Below are positions 39,650-50,393 of a DNA stretch of 64,000 bases, piece by piece (the first letter of the stretch is position 1; each line of letters begins with the position of its first letter). The notes under the pieces are model-generated. The model made no database searches. It was not told where the DNA came from and was given only the letters and a program-made list of their open reading frames with translations. A program made the position numbers and the translations under genes. This stretch comes from DATKRB01 sp036501425 (GTDB lineage: Bacteria; Actinomycetota; Acidimicrobiia; Acidimicrobiales; RAAP-2): assembly GCA_036501425.1 (NCBI GenBank), contig DASYAI010000073.1, positions 11,512 through 75,511 on the forward strand, read 5' to 3'.

Positions 39650-40551
39650 GGTCTCCCGCCGCCGCACCCACCCCGGTGCACCGGGGCAAGGTGCGCGAGC
39701 TCTACGACGCCGGCGACGGCCTGCTGCTGATGGTGACCTCGGACCGGGTGTCCGCCTTCGACGCGGTGATGGCCGAGCCCATCCCCGACAAGGGGCGGGT
39801 GCTGACGGCCATGACCGTCTACTGGTGCGAGACGCTGGCCGACGTGGCCCCGGTCGCCCTGGTGAGCGCCGACCCGGACGAGATCGCCCGGCGGTTCCCC
39901 GGCGTCGGGGCCCTCGGGGACGTGGCCGGGCGGGCCCTGCTGGTGCGACGGGCCGAGATGCTCCCCCTCGAGTGCATCGTGCGGGGCCACCTGGCCGGCC
40001 AGGCCTACAGCGAGTACGCGGCCCGGGGGACGGTCCACGGGACCCCGGTGGCGCCCGGCCTCCGGCTGGCCGACCGGTTGCCCGAGCCGATGTTCACGCC
40101 GTCCACCAAGGCCGTCACCGGCCATGACGAGAACATCGGCTTCGAGCAGGCCCAGGCCCTGGTGGGGCCGGCCCGGGCCGCCGAGGCCCGCGAGCTGTGC
40201 CTGGCCCTGTTCGCCCGGGCGGCGGCGCGCGCCGAGCGGGCCGGCTTCGTGCTGGCGGACACCAAGTTCGAGCTGGGCCTGGTGGAGGGGCGCCTCAACC
40301 TGTGCGACGAGGTGGTCACGCCCGACTCGTCACGGCTGTGGCCGATCGACCAGGTGGTGCCCGGGACCACCCCCCCGGCGTTCGACAAGCAGCCGCTGCG
40401 CGACTGGCTGGAGGCCTCCGGCTGGGACAAGACCCCGCCGCCCCCGCCGCTGCCCCCCGAGGTGGTCGCCGCCACCTCGGCGCGCTACGCGGCGGCCTAC
40501 GAGCGGGTGACCGGCCGGCGCCTCGCCGACTGGTACGGTGCGCGCCGATGA
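39646..40551 (+). CDS. purC: SAICAR synthetase
   Basis: 301 residues. VHRGKVRELYDAGDGLLLMVTSDRVSAFDAVM opens the kinase-like fold in two recognisable pieces. LECIVRGHLAGQAYSEY, TKAVTGHDENI and LADTKFELGL are conserved, with DEVVTPDSSRLW near the end. It joins aspartate to CAIR. It is the longer (about 300-residue) form found in many actinobacteria and fungi rather than the 240-residue form. GTG start coupled to purB; the stop overlaps purS as ATGA. Confidence 0.95.
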   Translation: MRSPAAAPTPVHRGKVRELYDAGDGLLLMVTSDRVSAFDAVMAEPIPDKGRVLTAMTVYWCETLADVAPVALVSADPDEIARRFPGVGALGDVAGRALLVRRAEMLPLECIVRGHLAGQAYSEYAARGTVHGTPVAPGLRLADRLPEPMFTPSTKAVTGHDENIGFEQAQALVGPARAAEARELCLALFARAAARAERAGFVLADTKFELGLVEGRLNLCDEVVTPDSSRLWPIDQVVPGTTPPAFDKQPLRDWLEASGWDKTPPPPPLPPEVVAATSARYAAAYERVTGRRLADWYGARR

Positions 40552-40823
40552 ACTTTTCGGCCCGCGTCGAGGTGCGCCTGCGGCCCGGCATCGCCGACCC
40601 CGAGGGGGCGACGATCGAGCGTGCCCTGCCGGCGTTGGGCTTCGACGACGTCCACGGCGTGCGGGCGGGCCGGTCCTTCGACTTCGAGGTGGAGGCGCCC
40701 GACGAGGCCCGGGCCCGGGACCGGGCGGCCGAGCTGGCGGCCCGCCTGCTGGCCAACCCGGTCATCGAGCGCTGCGACGTGGAGCTGCGGGCCGGAGCGG
40801 CCCAGGGCCCGCCGACCTCGTGA
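40548..40823 (+). CDS. purS: FGAM synthase subunit PurS
   Basis: 91 residues, the size of PurS. The sequence has the VEVRLRPGIADPEGATIERALPALGF start of the fold (in pieces ARVEVRLRPGIADPEG and ALPALGFDDV) and the closing VIERCDVEL. PurS is a small dimeric scaffold that joins PurL and PurQ so that ammonia passes between them. Its presence shows that this organism uses the three-part PurS/PurQ/PurL enzyme. Overlaps purC and purQ by 4 bases each. Confidence 0.93.
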   Translation: MNFSARVEVRLRPGIADPEGATIERALPALGFDDVHGVRAGRSFDFEVEAPDEARARDRAAELAARLLANPVIERCDVELRAGAAQGPPTS

Positions 40824-41491
40824 CCCGGGTCGGGGTGGTGGTGTTTCCGGGCACCAACTGCGAGTACGACGTGGCGACGGCGCTGGGCCGCCTCGGGGCC
40901 GCGGCGCGGTTGGTCTGGCACGGCGAGCCGTCGCTCGGCGACCTCGACGCGGTGGTCCTGCCGGGCGGGTTCGCCCACGGCGACTACCTGCGGCCGGGCG
41001 CGCTGGCCCGGTTCTCGCACGTCATGGAGCCGGTCGCCCGGTTCGCCGCCGCCGGGGGGCCGGTGGTGGGGATCTGCAACGGCTTCCAGGTACTGACCGA
41101 GGCCGGCCTGCTGCCCGGGGCGCTCCAGAAGAACCGGGACCTGCGGTTCGTGTGCGCCCCGGTGCGGGTGCGGGTGGACTCGACCCGCTCGGTGCTGACC
41201 GGCTCGGCCCGGCCGGGCGACGAGCTCGCCATGCCCATCAACCACTTCGCCGGCAGCTACGTGTGCGACCGGCGCACCCTCGACGAGCTGCGGGCCGAGG
41301 GCCGGGTGGTCCTGCGCTACGTGGAGAACCCCAACGGGTCGATCGACGACATCGCCGGGATCACCAACGCGGCGGGCAACGTGGTCGGGCTGATGCCCCA
41401 CCCCGAGCGGGCATCGGACGAGCTGCTCGGGTCCACCGACGGCCTGGTCCTGCTGCGGTCCCTCCTCGACGCGGCCGTACGCGCCGCTTGA
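40820..41491 (+). CDS. purQ: FGAM synthase subunit PurQ (glutaminase)
   Basis: 223 residues, class I glutamine amidotransferase. The nucleophile elbow is VVGICNGFQVL, with the catalytic His and Glu in GLMPHPERASDEL. VVVFPGTNCEYDVATAL opens the fold. It supplies ammonia to PurL. The GTG start overlaps the purS stop. purL itself is not next: a gene on the other strand lies between, so purL has its own promoter. Confidence 0.95.
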   Translation: MTRVGVVVFPGTNCEYDVATALGRLGAAARLVWHGEPSLGDLDAVVLPGGFAHGDYLRPGALARFSHVMEPVARFAAAGGPVVGICNGFQVLTEAGLLPGALQKNRDLRFVCAPVRVRVDSTRSVLTGSARPGDELAMPINHFAGSYVCDRRTLDELRAEGRVVLRYVENPNGSIDDIAGITNAAGNVVGLMPHPERASDELLGSTDGLVLLRSLLDAAVRAA

Positions 41492-41492
41492 G

Positions 41493-41547
41493 CCGGCCAC
41501 TTCGGCCGGGGGGTCTGCAGCCCGGGAGATCAGCCCCCGTCGGGGGC
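41493..41547. terminator. Hairpins between convergent purQ and the 141-residue gene
   Basis: CCGGCC-acttc-GGCCGG (41493-41509) directly follows the purQ stop. A second stem, GCCCCC-gtc-GGGGGC, is at 41533-41547. Together they could end transcription from both sides. No T-runs are present. Confidence 0.5.
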
Positions 41548-41554
41548 CGGGAGG

Positions 41555-41980
41555 TCAGCCCCGGGTCCGGGCGATGCCGGCCCGCTGCAGGACGGCCGAG
41601 CTCACGCCGGCGGCGCGCCAGGTCCCGTAGCTGATGCCTTTGCGCTCGCCGTAGGACTTGGCCACTTTCACGAACTCCCGCTCCAGCCCGGACAGGTCAT
41701 GCACGTCGCCCGCCCGCTCACGCTCCTCTTCGAGGTCCTTCTTCTCCTGCAAAAGGTGTAGCCGGGACAGGGGGTCCGCCCCGCTCAGCTGGTTGTCGAT
41801 GGCCGCCAGCTTGCGGTTGATGGAGGCAGGGGTGCGCTTGCGCCCGCGCTTGGGGCGGGAGGACTCCAGCGCCTCGAGGTAGCGGCGGACGGCCAACCCC
41901 TCCTCGCGTCCCTTGGCGAGGGCGGCCTTGTGCTCGGGGGTCATGGAGCGGCGAGCCGGACGGGCCTTCTCTCTCGGCAT
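41555..41980 (-). CDS. Conserved hypothetical protein, helical and basic
   Basis: 141 residues. The N-terminus is basic (KARPARRSMTPEHKAALAKG), followed by VRRYLEALE and a PKRGRKRTPASI segment. A coiled-coil-like helix (LSRLHLLQEKKDLEEERERA) comes next, and then a short C-terminal domain with FVKVAKSYGERKGISYGTWRAAGV. I believe it belongs to a widespread actinobacterial family without a known role, but that is memory, not a search. The charge and the terminal helix-turn-like segment could suit nucleic-acid binding. AGAGAGGG precedes the ATG. It interrupts the purine cluster on the opposite strand. Confidence 0.75.
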   Translation of the reverse strand: MPREKARPARRSMTPEHKAALAKGREEGLAVRRYLEALESSRPKRGRKRTPASINRKLAAIDNQLSGADPLSRLHLLQEKKDLEEERERAGDVHDLSGLEREFVKVAKSYGERKGISYGTWRAAGVSSAVLQRAGIARTRG

Positions 41981-42274
41981 GGTCCCTCTCTACTTGGCCC
42001 GGCCTGATTTATGCAAATAGGTTCTCCCCATTTACGACGATACGTACGCCATCTTCTACGACTATTGGGGTCGTGGATTCGGCGCTTCGGCGGTCAAACG
42101 CCCGCATGGATGGCTCGAAATGACAGGGCTGTGGTCCGGTCGGTGCGAGCGTGGCGAATCGGCCGACTTGGACGCAATGGGATCGGTGCCCGGGCCGACT
42201 TTGCCGGGGAAATGGGGTGCGGCCCCCGGCCGCCGGCGAGACCGCCGGCACGCCCCGGGTACCGTGTGCGTGCC
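41981..42274. other. Intergenic region upstream of purL with an AT-rich patch
   Basis: 294 bases, no convincing gene. Bases 42005-42065 are much less GC-rich than the rest and serve the leftward 141-residue gene (TGCATAAAT -10-like). CTACGAC-N7-GTCGTGG (42056-42076) is a weak inverted repeat. TACCGT (9 bases before the purL ATG) could be a leaderless-type -10. Confidence 0.45.
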
Positions 42275-44620
<2,346 letters not shown>

Positions 44621-44625
44621 CGCCG

Positions 44626-45474
44626 TCAGGCGAACGCGGGCCGGCGGTCCTCCAGCCGGGCGAGGACCTCGTCGGGCACCTTCAGGTCGCCCCGTCCGGT
44701 GCCCACCGTCAGATCGGGCTTGGTGGCCCCGTGGTGGTCCGAGCCGCCGGTGGCCACCAGGTCGTGCCGGCGTGCGAGGTCGCGCAGCATGGCCCGCTCG
44801 GGCGGGGAGTAGCGGCCGTAGATGGCCTCGATCCCGACCAGCCCCGCCTCGGCCAGCTCGCCCACCGCCGCCGACAGCGCATCGCCGGTCAGCCCGAGCG
44901 AGAGCGGGTGGGCGAGCACGGCGACCCCCCCCGACGCCCGAGCGAGGCGGGCGACCAGCGCCGGCTCCACGCGCGCCTTGGGGACGTGGGCCGGGCGGCC
45001 GTCGCCGAGCCACCGGTCGAAGGCGTCGGCGACCGAGGTCGCTGCCCCGTGGCGGGTGAGCACCGCCCCGAAGTGGGGGCGCCCGACCCGCTCCTCCGCC
45101 GACGCCTCGGCCACCACCTCCTCGTAGTCGCCCGGCAGCCCCAGCTCGACCAGGCGGTCGGCCAGGCGGCGGTTGCGGGCCACCCGGTCGCGCCGGAGCC
45201 GGACCAGCTCGTCGGGCAACGGTCCGTGCTCGGCGTCGACGAAGTAGACCAGCACGTGGGCGCTTGCTGTCCCGTAGGCGCACGAGACCTCGCACCCGGG
45301 CACCAAGCGGATCCCGAGCTGATCGGCCCGCTGCCGGGCGGCGGGCAGCCCGATCAGGGTGTCGTGGTCGGTGAGGGCTACCGCGGCGCACTGGGCCGCC
45401 GCCGCCAGCTCGGGGATCCGCTCGGGCGGGTCCGTGCCGTCGGACATGGTCGAGTGGGTGTGCAGGTCGATCAC
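44626..45474 (-). CDS. PHP-domain metal-dependent phosphatase
   Basis: 282 residues. The PHP metal ligands are visible in MIDLHTHSTMSDGT (HxH), ALTDHDTLIGL, VLAHPLSLG and GGSDHHG. This subfamily resembles RNase AM/3',5'-nucleoside bisphosphate phosphatase (TrpH/YciV), which clears pAp and trims RNA ends. It is soluble and uses Mn or Zn. GTG 45474 is the start, with TAAGGT 9 bases upstream. It lies tail-to-tail with purL and head-to-head with purF, again breaking the purine run. Confidence 0.87.
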   Translation of the reverse strand: MIDLHTHSTMSDGTDPPERIPELAAAAQCAAVALTDHDTLIGLPAARQRADQLGIRLVPGCEVSCAYGTASAHVLVYFVDAEHGPLPDELVRLRRDRVARNRRLADRLVELGLPGDYEEVVAEASAEERVGRPHFGAVLTRHGAATSVADAFDRWLGDGRPAHVPKARVEPALVARLARASGGVAVLAHPLSLGLTGDALSAAVGELAEAGLVGIEAIYGRYSPPERAMLRDLARRHDLVATGGSDHHGATKPDLTVGTGRGDLKVPDEVLARLEDRRPAFA

Positions 45475-45514
45475 GCGCCCGCGACCTTACCGGGGGCCTG
45501 GTGGCGCCCCGGGG

Positions 45515-45640
45515 CCGCCGGCACCCGGGCCGAACCCGAACGGGGCCTGCCCGGCCCGCCGGCACCCAGCGCCGCCCGGCCCGCACCGAACCGAACCGGA
45601 CGGGGCCTGCCCGGCCCGCCGGCACCCGGCGCCGGTGTGG
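45515..45640 (+). repeat. 60-base imperfect tandem repeat
   Basis: The 27 bases starting CGGGGCCTGCCCGGCCCGCC at 45541 recur exactly at 45601, a 60-base period. A partial GCCGGCACCCGG copy precedes them. The array lies between the PHP gene and purF, upstream of the purF promoter region. Confidence 0.85.
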
Positions 45641-45758
45641 GAGACTTGACCGGTTGGTGAGGGGCCCCGAGGGCGCGAGGTCGTGGTCGGACCGTGCGCG
45701 CCCGGGGTGCCCAGCTGTCGCAACGGGCAGGAGTGACGGTGGAGCGAGGCCGGCAAGG

Positions 45759-47288
45759 GTGAAGGAAGCGTGCGGGGTCTTCGGCGTCTACGCGCCGGGT
45801 CGATCGGTGGCGCACCTCACGTTCGACGGGATCTACGCCCTCCAGCACCGGGGGCAGGAGTCGGCGGGCATGGCGGTCAGCGACGGCCACACCATCACCG
45901 TCATGCGGGACATGGGCCTGGTGACCACCGTCTTCGACGAGCGCACCCTTTCGGGCCTGCCGGGCCACCTGGCCATCGGCCACACCCGCTACTCGACCCA
46001 CGGCTCCTCGGACTGGTCGGCCGCCCAACCCGTCTACCGCGACGTCGGGGGGACCGGCTTCGCCCTCGGGCACAACGGGAACCTCACCAACACCGACGAG
46101 CTGGCCCGGCGGGCCGGCTTGCTGCCGGGCATGATCGGCACCGACAGCGACGTGGTGGCCGAGCTGCTCGCCCAGAGCCACCCGTCGGCCGGCGAGGGTG
46201 ACCTGGGGCCGGCCCTGCACGCCGTGCTGCCCGGGGTGGCCGGCGCCTACTCGTTCGTCCTCCTCGACGCCACCCACCTCTACGGGGTGCGCGACCCCCA
46301 GGGGTTCCGGCCGCTGTGCCTGGGGGTGCTCGGCGACCCGGCCGAGCCGTCCGGATGGGTGCTCGCCTCGGAGTCCCCGGCCCTCGACGTCATCGGGGCC
46401 ACTTTTGTCCGCGAGCTGGACCCGGGCGAACTGGTGATCATCGACGGCGACGGGGTGCGCTCCGAGCGGGTGGTGCCGGTGGAGGAGACCCGCCCGTCAC
46501 TCTGCGTGTTCGAGTTCGTGTACTTCGCCCGCCCCGACACCCGGCTGTCGGGCCGCGAGGTGCACGGCACCCGGCGCCGGATGGGCGACCTGCTGGCCAC
46601 CCAGGCCCCGGTCGAGGCCGACCTGGTGATGGGCGTGCCCGACTCGGGCGTGCCGGCGGCCGAGGGCTACGCCCGGCGCAGCGGGATCCCCTACGGCCAG
46701 GGGCTGATCAAGAACCGCTACATCGGGCGGACGTTCATCAGCCCCGACCAGCAGGCCCGGGTCGACGGCGTCCGGCGCAAGCTGAACCCGCTGCGCGAGA
46801 ACGTGGTCGGCAAGCGCCTGGTGGTGGTGGACGACTCGATCGTGCGGGGGACCACCACCCGGGCCATCGTGGGCATGCTGCGCGACGCCGGGGCGACCGA
46901 GGTGCACCTGCGGATCTCGTCGCCCCCGTTCCGGTGGCCCTGCTTCTACGGCATCGACACCCCGAACCGCGACGAGCTGCTCGCCGCCCGCCTCACCCTG
47001 CCCGAGATGGAGGAGTTCCTCAGCGTCGACTCCCTGGCCTACATCAGCCTGCCGAACCTGAAGGCGGCCATCGACGCGCCGGGCACCGGCTTCTGCGACG
47101 CCTGCCTGACCGGCGACTACCCGGTGCCCGTCCCGCTGCGCACCCGTGCCGGGCTCCGGGCGGGGGGTGGCCCCGGCGACGACGACACCGTGACCCGGGT
47201 CGCCGGCTCCCCGCCGGCCGGGGTGGGCGCCAGCGGTGCGGCGCCGGTCGAGCCGGCGGCGCTGCAGCCGGCGCTGCCGGGGGTATGA
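45759..47288 (+). CDS. purF: Amidophosphoribosyltransferase, [4Fe-4S] type
   Basis: 509 residues. The catalytic cysteine follows a very short propeptide: the protein starts VKEACGVFG, so Cys5 becomes the N-terminal nucleophile. The glutaminase half includes LQHRGQESAG and GHNGNLTNTDEL, and the PRPP site is LVVVDDSIVRGTTTRAIV. Cysteines in PSLCVFEF, RWPCFYGID and GFCDACL fit the four ligands of the B. subtilis-type oxygen-sensitive cluster. It commits PRPP to purine synthesis. A Gly/Pro-rich tail of about 45 residues follows the family end. The stop overlaps purM. Confidence 0.95.
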   Translation: MKEACGVFGVYAPGRSVAHLTFDGIYALQHRGQESAGMAVSDGHTITVMRDMGLVTTVFDERTLSGLPGHLAIGHTRYSTHGSSDWSAAQPVYRDVGGTGFALGHNGNLTNTDELARRAGLLPGMIGTDSDVVAELLAQSHPSAGEGDLGPALHAVLPGVAGAYSFVLLDATHLYGVRDPQGFRPLCLGVLGDPAEPSGWVLASESPALDVIGATFVRELDPGELVIIDGDGVRSERVVPVEETRPSLCVFEFVYFARPDTRLSGREVHGTRRRMGDLLATQAPVEADLVMGVPDSGVPAAEGYARRSGIPYGQGLIKNRYIGRTFISPDQQARVDGVRRKLNPLRENVVGKRLVVVDDSIVRGTTTRAIVGMLRDAGATEVHLRISSPPFRWPCFYGIDTPNRDELLAARLTLPEMEEFLSVDSLAYISLPNLKAAIDAPGTGFCDACLTGDYPVPVPLRTRAGLRAGGGPGDDDTVTRVAGSPPAGVGASGAAPVEPAALQPALPGV

Positions 47289-48394
47289 GCGAGCCGGGCA
47301 CGCCGGCGGCGACCGGGGCCACCTACGCCGGGGCGGGGGTGGACATCGCCGCCGCCGACGCCACGGTCGACCTGCTGCGCTCGGTGGCCGGCCGGGCGGG
47401 GCGGCCCGAGGTGCTCGGCGCCCTCGGCGGTTTCGGCGGCCTGTTCGCCCTGGACACGGCGCGCTTCGAGCGCCCGGTCCTCGTCGCGTCGACCGACGGG
47501 GTGGGCACCAAGCTGGCGGTCGCCCGCGACACCGGTCGCTTCGGGACGGTGGGGATCGACCTGGTGGCGATGTGCGTCGACGACCTGGTCTGCGTGGGCG
47601 CCGAGCCGCTCTTCTTCCTCGACTACGTGTCGGTGGGCAAGGTGGTGCCCGAGCGGATCGCGGCGGTGGTCGAAGGGGTCGCCGAGGGGTGCCGGGCCGC
47701 CGGCTGTGCCCTCCTCGGCGGGGAGACGGCCGAGCACCCCGGGGTGATGGGGGAGGGCGATCTCGACCTCGCCGGCTTCGCGGTGGGCGTCGTCGATGAT
47801 GCCGCCCGGCTCGGCGCCGAGCGGGTCACGGTGGGCGACGTCCTGGTCGGCCTGGCCTCGCCCGGGCTGCGCGCCAACGGCTACTCGCTGGCCCGCCACG
47901 TCCTGCTCGAGCTGGCCGGCCGGCCCCTCGACGGGCCAGCCTGGCCGGGGGCCGACCGGAGCCTGGCCGACGAGCTGCTGCGGCCCTCGGTGATCTACGC
48001 GCCGGCGGTGCTCGGCGCCGTGTCCGCCGGCCCCGCCGGGGGCGTGCACGCCTGCGCCCACGTGACCGGCGGGGGCATTGCGGGCAACCTGTCCCGGGTG
48101 CTGCCCCCGGAGGTCGTCGCCGTTGTCGACCAGAGCTCGTGGCCCGTGCCCCGGATCTTCACCGAGGTGGCCCGGCTCGGCAACGTGGCGGACGAGGAGA
48201 TGCGACGGGTGTTCAACCTCGGGATCGGCATGGTGCTCGTGGTGGACCCCGCCGCGGTCGACGCGGTGCTCGAGGCGCTCGGCTCGGCCGGTCACACCGC
48301 CGGCCCGATCGGCCGGGTGGTGGCCGCCGGTGCTCCGGACGCCGGTGCTCCGGACGGCCTGCCGGGGGGCGGGGCGGCGGTGCGGTTCTCGTGA
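47285..48394 (+). CDS. purM: AIR synthetase (FGAM cyclo-ligase)
   Basis: 369 residues, PurM/ThiL/SelD-type fold. Segments are TYAGAGVDIAAAD, VLVASTDGVGTKL, GIDLVAMCVDDLVCVGAEPLFFLDY (in pieces), LLGGETAEHPGVM and HVTGGGIAGNLSRVLP. The enzyme closes the imidazole ring. It is coupled to purF by ATGA and to pyrE by GTGA. Near the end the peptide GAPDA is duplicated by a perfect 15-base repeat (48326-48355). Confidence 0.95.
   Translation: MSEPGTPAATGATYAGAGVDIAAADATVDLLRSVAGRAGRPEVLGALGGFGGLFALDTARFERPVLVASTDGVGTKLAVARDTGRFGTVGIDLVAMCVDDLVCVGAEPLFFLDYVSVGKVVPERIAAVVEGVAEGCRAAGCALLGGETAEHPGVMGEGDLDLAGFAVGVVDDAARLGAERVTVGDVLVGLASPGLRANGYSLARHVLLELAGRPLDGPAWPGADRSLADELLRPSVIYAPAVLGAVSAGPAGGVHACAHVTGGGIAGNLSRVLPPEVVAVVDQSSWPVPRIFTEVARLGNVADEEMRRVFNLGIGMVLVVDPAAVDAVLEALGSAGHTAGPIGRVVAAGAPDAGAPDGLPGGGAAVRFS
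48326..48355 (+). repeat. 15-base tandem duplication in purM
   Basis: GCCGGTGCTCCGGAC occurs twice in a row, in frame, in the C-terminal tail. Confidence 0.9.
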
Positions 48395-49029
48395 GCGACG
48401 CGCCGTCCGGAGGGGCCGGGCCCGGAGGGGCCGGGTCGGGGGCGAACGGGTCCGAGGGCGCGGCCCTCCCGCCCACCCGCTTCGAGGCGCTGCGCCAGCA
48501 CCTGCTCGGCCACTCGGTGCGCCGGGGCGACTTCGTGCTCAAGTCGGGCCGCCGCAGCAGCTGGTTCATCGACGCCAAGCAGACGGTGTGCCGTCCCGAG
48601 GCGATGCTGCTCGTGGCCGACGCCGTGCTCTCGCTGGTTCCCGCGGAGGCCACCGCCATCGGCGGCCTCACCATGGGCGCCGACCCGGTGGCCTTCGTCA
48701 CCGCCGGGGTGGCCGCCACCAGGGGCCGGGCGCTCCGGGCGTTCAGCGTCCGCAAGGAGGTCAAGGACCACGGGGCGGGCGGCCAGATCGCCGGCGCGCT
48801 CGAGCCGGGGGACCGGGTGGTGGTCACCGAGGACACGGTCACCCGGGGCACCTCGCTCCTGCAGGCGGCCCGGGCGATCCGCGACGCCGGGGCCGAGCCC
48901 ATCCTGCTGGTGGCGGTCGTCGACCGGGGTGGCACCGCCGCTGAGCTGGCGGCGGCCGAGGGACTGGCCTTCCGGGCCGTGCTCGGCGCACCGGACCTGG
49001 GCTTCGCCTTCGAGGGCGGCCAGGGGTAG
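48391..49029 (+). CDS. pyrE: Orotate phosphoribosyltransferase
   Basis: 212 residues. After a Gly/Ser-rich N-terminal tail of about 28 residues, RFEALRQHLLGHSVRRGDFVLKSGRRSSWFID opens the fold (in pieces), with VRKEVKDHGAGGQIAG as the flexible catalytic loop. The PRPP motif is VVVTEDTVTRGTSLLQA; the second acidic position is Glu-Asp rather than Asp-Asp. It makes OMP from orotate in pyrimidine synthesis. It is the last gene of the coupled purF-purM-pyrE set. Confidence 0.92.
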   Translation: MSDAPSGGAGPGGAGSGANGSEGAALPPTRFEALRQHLLGHSVRRGDFVLKSGRRSSWFIDAKQTVCRPEAMLLVADAVLSLVPAEATAIGGLTMGADPVAFVTAGVAATRGRALRAFSVRKEVKDHGAGGQIAGALEPGDRVVVTEDTVTRGTSLLQAARAIRDAGAEPILLVAVVDRGGTAAELAAAEGLAFRAVLGAPDLGFAFEGGQG

Positions 49030-49047
49030 CGAACTTCGGGGCGGGCC

Positions 49048-49105
49048 GGGTCCAACCCGCCGCCGGGGGCGGCCTGGGGTCCAAGCCGCGGCCGGGGGCG
49101 GCCCG
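49048..49105 (+). repeat. 30-base imperfect tandem duplication after pyrE
   Basis: GGGTCCAACCCGCCGCCGGG (start of unit 1, 49048) and GGGTCCAAGCCGCGGCCGGG (start of unit 2, 49078) are 30 bases apart and continue as GGCGGCC. The copies lie between convergent pyrE and the NIPSNAP-like gene. Confidence 0.75.
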
Positions 49106-49111
49106 GGTGGC

Positions 49112-49423
49112 TCAGCCCGGGGCGGACGGGGGTTCGGGATGCACGACCCGCACCTTGGTGACGAACGGGGCCTCGATCCGCTGGGGGATGCCGGCGAACA
49201 CCGCCGCCCGCTCGGGCGACGCCAGGTAGACGCGCTCGGCCTCGTCGAAGTCGCCCTCGTGGCTGACCGCCCACACGAACTGGTTGGTGCTCTCGTCCAC
49301 AAAGGCGAAGAGCACCTCGAACCCGTACTGCTCGCGCGCCGGGCGCACCGTGCGCCACCAGGCGACGAACGCCTCCATCTCGCCGGGCACGATCTGGTAC
49401 CGGCGCAGCTGCACGGTGCTCAC
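49112..49423 (-). CDS. NIPSNAP-like dimeric alpha/beta-barrel protein
   Basis: 103 residues. VQLRRYQIVPGEMEAFVAWWRTV is a ferredoxin-like beta-alpha start (given in two parts: VQLRRYQIVPGEM and EAFVAWW), with FVWAVSHEGDFDEAER and a terminal VTKVRVVHP. This pattern fits NIPSNAP/EthD-type proteins, which are small dimers of varied and mostly unknown function. The GTG at 49423 has TACGGT 8 bases upstream. It is divergent from a TIM-barrel protein gene. Confidence 0.65.
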   Translation of the reverse strand: MSTVQLRRYQIVPGEMEAFVAWWRTVRPAREQYGFEVLFAFVDESTNQFVWAVSHEGDFDEAERVYLASPERAAVFAGIPQRIEAPFVTKVRVVHPEPPSAPG

Positions 49424-49535
49424 GCCGCGTGACCGTAGCAGGGCCTTTTGCCCGCTGCGACGCCGGTCGGCCCACGGTGGGGCGGGGGTTGGCCGGCGTG
49501 GTCGGGCGGCCCGTCGCCCGGTGGGTGCCCGACCC

Positions 49536-49541
49536 TATGAT
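49536..49541 (+). promoter_or_regulatory. Leaderless -10 (TATGAT) deciding the TIM-barrel start
   Basis: TATGAT is followed by 7 bases and GTG 49549. The ATG inside it (49537) would have no upstream signals, so GTG 49549 is the better start. Confidence 0.55.
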
Positions 49542-49548
49542 CGGCGCG

Positions 49549-50355
49549 GTGGAGCTTTCCTTGGTGGCCGGGGCCGGCGGCCCGTTCGAGACCTTCGAGC
49601 AGCTGTGCGCGTACTTCGACGCCGCGGCCGGAGCGGGGTTCGCCTCGGTCACCCTGTCGGCGGACATGGTGGGTGCGGGCGGGGAGGGTCCCGAGGGGGT
49701 CGGGCGGGTGGCCGAGGCGCTCCGCCAGCGCGGCCTGCGGTGCTCGGACCTGTCCTCCATCGTGGTCCGCCGCGACGACGAGGCGGCGCTGAGCTCGGCC
49801 ACCTCCATGGCCCGGTGGGCCGAGGCGCTCGGGGCCCGCTTCGTGACCGGGCTGCTCTTCACCCGGGTGAGCGACGAGTCGATCGACCGGCTGGGCCGGT
49901 GCGCGGACCTGGTCGAGGCCAGCGGGGCCCAGCTGTCGATCGAGTTCGCCCCGACCGGCGCCGTCGAGTCGATCCCCGAGGCGCTGGCGGTGGTCGAGCG
50001 GATCGGGCCCAGCCGGTCGGGCGTGCTGATCGACTCGTGGCACTTCTGCCGGGGCCCGAGCACGTGGGAGGACCTCGAGTCGATCCCGCTCGACCGCATC
50101 GCCTTCGTCCAGTTCGACGACGCCCTCGAGCCGTCGGGCGCCGACATGATGGCCGAGACCACCGGGCGCCGGACCTGGCCGGGGCAGGGCACCTTCGACC
50201 TCGAGCGCTTCGCGACCACCCTGACCGGGCGGGGATGGGACGGCCTGGTGAGCGTCGAGGTGCTCTCCGAGGAGCACCGCCGGCTCGACCCGGCGACCTT
50301 CGCCCGGCGGGCGTTCGAGACCAGCCGGCCGTTCTGGGTGACCGAGCCCGCCTGA
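49549..50355 (+). CDS. Sugar phosphate isomerase/epimerase-like TIM-barrel protein
   Basis: 268 residues from GTG 49549 (an ATG at 49537 is the alternative). It fits the xylose-isomerase-like TIM barrel (AP endonuclease 2 family). LSIEFAPTG carries the first metal Glu, GVLIDSWHFCRG the Asp/His pair, IAFVQFDDA the next acidic site, and GLVSVEVLSEEHR the last Glu. Enzymes of this fold isomerise sugars or inositol derivatives, or cleave hydroxyacids, using a divalent metal. The specific reaction is not deducible. It has its own leaderless-type promoter and is convergent with a Zn-ribbon protein gene. Confidence 0.82.
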   Translation: MELSLVAGAGGPFETFEQLCAYFDAAAGAGFASVTLSADMVGAGGEGPEGVGRVAEALRQRGLRCSDLSSIVVRRDDEAALSSATSMARWAEALGARFVTGLLFTRVSDESIDRLGRCADLVEASGAQLSIEFAPTGAVESIPEALAVVERIGPSRSGVLIDSWHFCRGPSTWEDLESIPLDRIAFVQFDDALEPSGADMMAETTGRRTWPGQGTFDLERFATTLTGRGWDGLVSVEVLSEEHRRLDPATFARRAFETSRPFWVTEPA

Positions 50356-50393
50356 TCGGCTGGCTCGGCCTGGTCAGACGGGGGTCGACCGGG

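Noticed and set aside
40530..40551. TACGGT 8 bases before purS as an internal leaderless promoter
   Set aside because: The hexamer lies in the purC coding sequence, where TAC-GGT codes for conserved-looking Tyr-Gly, and purS already overlaps purC for coupled translation. Likely chance.
42009..42251. 80-codon reverse frame ending in VVEDGVRIVVNGENLFA, upstream of purL
   Set aside because: The ending looks protein-like, but most of the frame is low-complexity, there is no Shine-Dalgarno or -10 before its start, and it covers the likely purL promoter. Too weak to call.
45515..45640. 60-base repeat as a CRISPR array
   Set aside because: There are only two imperfect copies with no regular unique spacers, no cas genes and the same slippage-type look as the other repeats.
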